Assembly: GCA_021775495.1 (NCBI GenBank)
Contig: JAJFHT010000422.1
Location: 1 to 36,446 of the forward strand
DNA from: Hyphomicrobiales bacterium
GTDB lineage: Bacteria > Pseudomonadota > Alphaproteobacteria > Rhizobiales > Rhizobiaceae
Length of the DNA stretch: 36,446 nucleotides
Direction: 5' to 3'
The notes under the pieces were generated by a model, which did no database searches, was not told where the DNA came from, and saw only the letters and a program-made list of their open reading frames with translations. The position numbers were made by a program, and so were the translations under genes. Below are positions 33,335 to 36,446 of this stretch, piece by piece. Position 1 is the first letter of the stretch. Each line of letters starts with the position of its first letter.

Positions 33335-34030
33335 ATGGAATCTGCAGAACTGAAAACCGAAGCTGCCCGGGCAGCCTTGTCAGAAGTCGAAAGCGGCATG
33401 CGGCTTGGAATTGGCACCGGTTCGACGGCGGAGGCGTTCGTTCACTTGCTGGCGGAAAAGGTGCGGTCCGGCATGGAGATCATCGGCGTCCCAACCTCGG
33501 AAAGGACGGCTCAGCTTTGTGAAAAGCTCTCCATCCCGCTCAGCGATCTGGAACGGACCCCGCATCTCGACCTGACCGTTGATGGCGCTGATGAAATTGA
33601 CGGCTCTCTTGCCCTGATCAAGGGCGGTGGCGGTGCGCTGTTGCGGGAAAAGATCGTAGCCGCCGCATCGGATCGCATGATCGTGATCGCCGATGCCTCG
33701 AAACTCGTTGAAACTCTTGGTCAGTATCCGTTGCCGATTGAAGTGAACCTTTTCGGGCTTGGTGCTACAAGCCGGGCGATCGAGCGGGCGGCGGATGAAT
33801 TGGAACTCACCGGCCCGGTATCGTTAAGGATGACGGACGGCGAGGCTTTTGTTACAGACGGCGGACACTATATCATGGATGCATCATTTGGCCGTATTCC
33901 CGATACAAGAGCGCTGTCAAATGCCCTCTATGCCATTCCGGGCGTCGTGGAACACGGTCTATTTCTGGGGCTAGCCAGCAAGGCGTTTGTGGCCGGTTCC
34001 GAAGGCATCAATATTCTAGAACGGTCGTAA
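33335..34030 (+). CDS. rpiA: Ribose-5-phosphate isomerase A
   Basis: This 231-residue enzyme interconverts ribose 5-phosphate and ribulose 5-phosphate in the pentose phosphate pathway. Family marks are [15 protein letters not shown] (about 28-42), the catalytic region [20 protein letters not shown] with the conserved Asp-Glu, and [21 protein letters not shown] with the catalytic Glu and Lys. The end ([20 protein letters not shown]) is also typical. It is read together with the DUF2059 gene 19 bases downstream, up to a clear terminator. Confidence 0.95.
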   Translation: MESAELKTEAARAALSEVESGMRLGIGTGSTAEAFVHLLAEKVRSGMEIIGVPTSERTAQLCEKLSIPLSDLERTPHLDLTVDGADEIDGSLALIKGGGGALLREKIVAAASDRMIVIADASKLVETLGQYPLPIEVNLFGLGATSRAIERAADELELTGPVSLRMTDGEAFVTDGGHYIMDASFGRIPDTRALSNALYAIPGVVEHGLFLGLASKAFVAGSEGINILERS

Positions 34031-34049
34031 AGAACGGAGCAGAACACAA

Positions 34050-34580
34050 ATGACATTTTTGAACAAAGCCCGCAGTGGCTTGTTTGCAGCCACGGCATTG
34101 TCGATTCTCATGTCGGCGCCTTTGGTATATGCGCAGGAAGTATCCGATTCGCATTTGAAGGCCGCCTTGAAGGCAGTTGCCGCGATCAACGCCACCGACG
34201 GATTTGACGGCATCCTGCAGGAAGTGGCCTTGGTGCTGAAACGGGAGCTGATTCAAAAGGACCCCGATCTCCAGCCGCTGATCAGCACGACGGTCGATGA
34301 AAAGACCATCGGTCTGGCCCCCCGCCGTGGTGACCTTGAACGCGAAGCCGCCCTCGCTTATGCAAAGGCCTTCTCGGAAGAAGATCTGAAGGCCATTTCC
34401 GACTTCTACGACTCGCCCGTCGGCCGCAAGCTGATCGAGGAGGGGCCCATCGTATCCCGTCAGGTCGGTGAAGCGGCCACAATCTGGCAGCGCGGGGTGG
34501 CGCGCGACCTGGCGATTGCCGTTGGAGAAACGCTGGAGGCTGTATCCAAACAACAGTCCGAGACCAGCACCGATAACTGA
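34050..34580 (+). CDS. Exported DUF2059 domain protein
   Basis: This 176-residue protein has a signal peptide (1-27, AATALSILMSAPLVYAQE). The mature part is an alpha-helical DUF2059 domain: LKAALKAVAAINATDGFDGI, LKRELIQKDPDL, then the family hallmark EEDLKAISDFYDSPVGRKLIEE. The function is not established in any species I know; it is expected in the periplasm. It lies between rpiA and gor, which I recall as a conserved order in Hyphomicrobiales. GGAG precedes the ATG at a suitable distance, and a strong terminator follows. Confidence 0.88.
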   Translation: MTFLNKARSGLFAATALSILMSAPLVYAQEVSDSHLKAALKAVAAINATDGFDGILQEVALVLKRELIQKDPDLQPLISTTVDEKTIGLAPRRGDLEREAALAYAKAFSEEDLKAISDFYDSPVGRKLIEEGPIVSRQVGEAATIWQRGVARDLAIAVGETLEAVSKQQSETSTDN

Positions 34581-34602
34581 TCGTCGCTGATATTCTAACG
34601 AG

Positions 34603-34629
34603 AAGCCCGTCCGTATTGACGGGCTTTTT
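34603..34629 (+). terminator. Intrinsic terminator after the rpiA-DUF2059 unit
   Basis: AAGCCCGTC (34603-34611), a six-base loop and GACGGGCTT (34618-34626), running into TTTTT, form a textbook rho-independent terminator 23 bases after the DUF2059 stop. Confidence 0.9.
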
Positions 34630-34750
34630 CACTTGAGACCGGTTTCAATACGCCTTCGATTTCATCATTCTGCGCGGGTGGCCAATTCCATGACCGCGCA
34701 TGGACGGTGAAGGAGGCCCGAAAAACCAAGACCAGGAAAGCCCGTTCTCC

Positions 34751-36446
34751 ATGATTCAGTATGATTACGACCTCTTCGTCATTGGTGCCGGCTCCGGCGG
34801 AGTGCGTGCGGCAAGGTTGGCGGCGGGTCTCGGCAAGAAAGTCGCGATCGCCGAGGAATACCGGTATGGCGGAACGTGTGTCATTCGAGGTTGCGTGCCG
34901 AAGAAGTTGTTCGTTTATGCCTCACAGTTTCCCGAGCACTTTGAAGACAGCCAAGGGTTCGGTTGGACCGTTGGGTCAACGGCGTTCGACTGGAAAGTCC
35001 TGTTGGAGAACAAGGACCGTGAAATCAAGCGCCTGGAGGAGCTATACCAGAGCGGCCTGCAGAATGCCGGCGCGGACAAGTTCGACTGCCGTGCCGTGCT
35101 GGAAGATGCACATACGGTCAGGCTGCTCGCGGATGGCCGCCGGATCAGCGCGGACCAGATTCTGATTGCGGTCGGAGGACGTCCCAATCCGCATGCAGCG
35201 CTTCCCGGGCATGAATTGTGCATATCGTCCAATGAAGCCTTCCATCTCGAAAAATTGCCGAAATCCGTTGTGATCGCCGGAGGCGGCTATATAGCGATAG
35301 AATTCGCCAATATTTTTCATGGATTGGGAGTGGAGACCACGGTGCTTTATCGCGGTCAGGAAATCCTTGGCGGTTTCGATCAGGACTTGCGGCGAACGCT
35401 GCATGAGACCATGGAACACAAGGGAATCAAGATCATCTGCCAGTCGGTATTCGAACGCATTCACCGAGGTGCGGACGATCTCCTGCATGCAAAACTGTCG
35501 GACGGGCGAACCTTGGTCACCGATCAAATCATGCTTGCTCTCGGGAGACTGCCCAATACGGAAGACCTCGGCCTGGAGGCGGCGGGAGTCGAGATGAGTC
35601 CGCAGGGCGCTGTTGTGGTCGATGAATATTCACGAACCAATGTGGCTAATATCTGGGCGGTCGGAGACGTTACAAACCGGATGCAGCTGACGCCGGTCGC
35701 CATTCATGAGGCAATGTGTTTCCTGGAAACAGCGTTCAAAAACAATCCGGTCAAACCAGACCATGAAAGTGTCGCTACGGCGGTGTTCTCCCAGCCGGAA
35801 CTCGGCACGGTTGGCTTGCCGGAGCATGAGGCGATAAAAAAATATGACCATATTGACGTCTTTCGGGCTGTATTCCGACCGATGCGCAACACGCTGTCCG
35901 GCTACGCAACGCTCGCGCCCATTCGCTATCATGCTCGCCAGTTTTGGCACAAGGATCGGCACATCGAAGGTCGCATTGTCGGTGTGACGCCGCCCTACGC
36001 CGATTTGAACGAATTGTCGATCAACCAAGGACGGTTTATTGAAGCCGTTGACTGTTCACGGTCGTCGGCCGTGGCGATCCTCGGTGCTGAGGTCGCCGAG
36101 ACACTGTTCCCGTTATCAAATCCGATCGGCAAGTCGATTCGCGTGGGCGAAGATCACTATTACGAAGTTGTGGGAATGATCGGGCCTCGCGCGGCGTCGG
36201 CCGGCATGGACAGCGGTTCCCCGGCGCAGGCCTATGGTCGAGACGTATACATTCCGTTCACGTCCGATCAGAAGCGTTTTGGAGAAAATGTGGTCTTCGA
36301 TCGCAACGGTTCCCAGCCGCCGGAAAAACTGGAGATTAGCCAAATCACGATTGCGGTTCAGAGCACGGATCAAGTACAGGCGACTGCCCGGGTTCTAGAA
36401 GACATCATTCAAAAAGTCGGAAAACAAGATGAAACCACGATGATTG
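34751..36446 (+). CDS. gor: Glutathione reductase, C terminus replaced in frame by a MacB-type permease domain (open at window end)
   Basis: The first 384 residues are a standard glutathione reductase, which keeps glutathione reduced with NADPH. They contain FAD motif VIGAGSGGVRAARLAA, redox disulfide GGTCVIRGCVPKKL (about 39-52), NADPH motif IAGGGYIAIEFAN, IWAVGDVTNRMQLTPVAIHE and SQPELGTVGLPEHEA. The family then continues FRPM-x-x-TLSG into the dimer domain ending HPTAAEE, which supplies the catalytic His-Glu. Here, right after FRPMRNTLSG (about 35,902), the frame changes without a stop into a MacB-like periplasmic domain and stays open to the edge. The dimer domain is missing, so the enzyme as read could not work. 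An assembly chimera is the simplest explanation; a recombination-made pseudogene is the alternative. The start is ATG 34751 after GGAAAG. Confidence 0.75.
   Translation, partial: MIQYDYDLFVIGAGSGGVRAARLAAGLGKKVAIAEEYRYGGTCVIRGCVPKKLFVYASQFPEHFEDSQGFGWTVGSTAFDWKVLLENKDREIKRLEELYQSGLQNAGADKFDCRAVLEDAHTVRLLADGRRISADQILIAVGGRPNPHAALPGHELCISSNEAFHLEKLPKSVVIAGGGYIAIEFANIFHGLGVETTVLYRGQEILGGFDQDLRRTLHETMEHKGIKIICQSVFERIHRGADDLLHAKLSDGRTLVTDQIMLALGRLPNTEDLGLEAAGVEMSPQGAVVVDEYSRTNVANIWAVGDVTNRMQLTPVAIHEAMCFLETAFKNNPVKPDHESVATAVFSQPELGTVGLPEHEAIKKYDHIDVFRAVFRPMRNTLSGYATLAPIRYHARQFWHKDRHIEGRIVGVTPPYADLNELSINQGRFIEAVDCSRSSAVAILGAEVAETLFPLSNPIGKSIRVGEDHYYEVVGMIGPRAASAGMDSGSPAQAYGRDVYIPFTSDQKRFGENVVFDRNGSQPPEKLEISQITIAVQSTDQVQATARVLEDIIQKVGKQDETTMI
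35903..36446 (+). other. MacB-type ABC permease periplasmic core domain, fragment without N terminus
   Basis: The 181 residues after the junction contain RIVGVTPPYADLNELSINQG, RFIEAVD, VAILGAEVAETLFPLSNPIG and YYEVVGMIGPRA, then DVYIPFTSDQKRFGE and EISQITIAVQSTDQ. These are the conserved order of the periplasmic core domain of MacB/FtsX-type ABC permeases. The first membrane helix and the start of that domain are absent, and the end lies outside the window. Such a domain belongs outside the inner membrane and has no sense behind a cytoplasmic reductase. The sequence style may come from another organism, but I cannot assign it. Confidence 0.75.

Overview
The window reads as a chromosomal stretch of an alphaproteobacterium, most likely of the order Hyphomicrobiales (Rhizobiales). 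The evidence is a moderately high GC content, frequent four-base gene overlaps, an Lrp-type regulator divergent from a four-gene branched-chain 2-oxoacid dehydrogenase operon, and the order gph / rpiA / DUF2059 protein / gor, which as I recall is typical of that order. No rRNA, tRNA, CRISPR array, transposase or integrase was seen.

Layout. 1-1.0 kb: the end of a small membrane protein and a P-loop kinase-like protein. 1.0-4.8 kb: a TetR-controlled efflux operon (TetR, HlyD-type adaptor, ABC ATPase, ABC-2 permease) whose promoter appears leaderless, with a perfect operator between its -35 and -10 boxes. 4.8-10.3 kb: branched-chain 2-oxoacid dehydrogenase operon (E1alpha, E1beta, E2, E3, minus strand) with a divergent Lrp/AsnC regulator. 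10.3-17.1 kb: housekeeping genes moaA, a DUF971 protein, an FMN-binding PNPOx-like protein, a small L,D-transpeptidase, class I fumarase and a large YcbB-like L,D-transpeptidase. 17.4-18.9 kb: an acyl carrier protein and ketosynthase pair resembling NodF/NodE.

18.9-32.3 kb holds the most interesting part, an apparent catabolic locus. A minus-strand operon encodes a branched-chain-amino-acid-type ABC importer (LivHMGF plus a binding protein), two short-chain dehydrogenases and a metallo-beta-lactamase-fold hydrolase. Divergent from it is a plus-strand operon with a PHBH-type FAD monooxygenase, a maleate-isomerase-fold protein and a HutC-type GntR regulator. Beyond these lie a PuuE-like deacetylase-fold protein, an isocitrate-lyase/PEP-mutase-fold lyase, a second maleate-isomerase-fold paralogue and an isochorismatase-fold amidohydrolase. 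The exact 12-base sequence TTGTCCAGACAA occurs once in the first divergent promoter region and twice, 51 bp apart, in the second. I found it nowhere else, so it is the likely GntR operator tying four transcription units together. Both isomerase-fold paralogues lack both catalytic cysteines of the family. Import, ring hydroxylation, dehydrogenation, amide or lactone hydrolysis and carbon-carbon lysis together suggest breakdown of a nitrogen heterocycle or ureide-like compound; the substrate is unknown.

32.4-36.4 kb: gph, rpiA (with a strong dyad upstream), a DUF2059 protein with a clear terminator, and gor. The gor frame switches at about 35,902, without a stop codon, into a MacB-type ABC permease periplasmic domain and stays open to the window end. 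This is most likely a chimeric assembly join, or else an unusual recombination.
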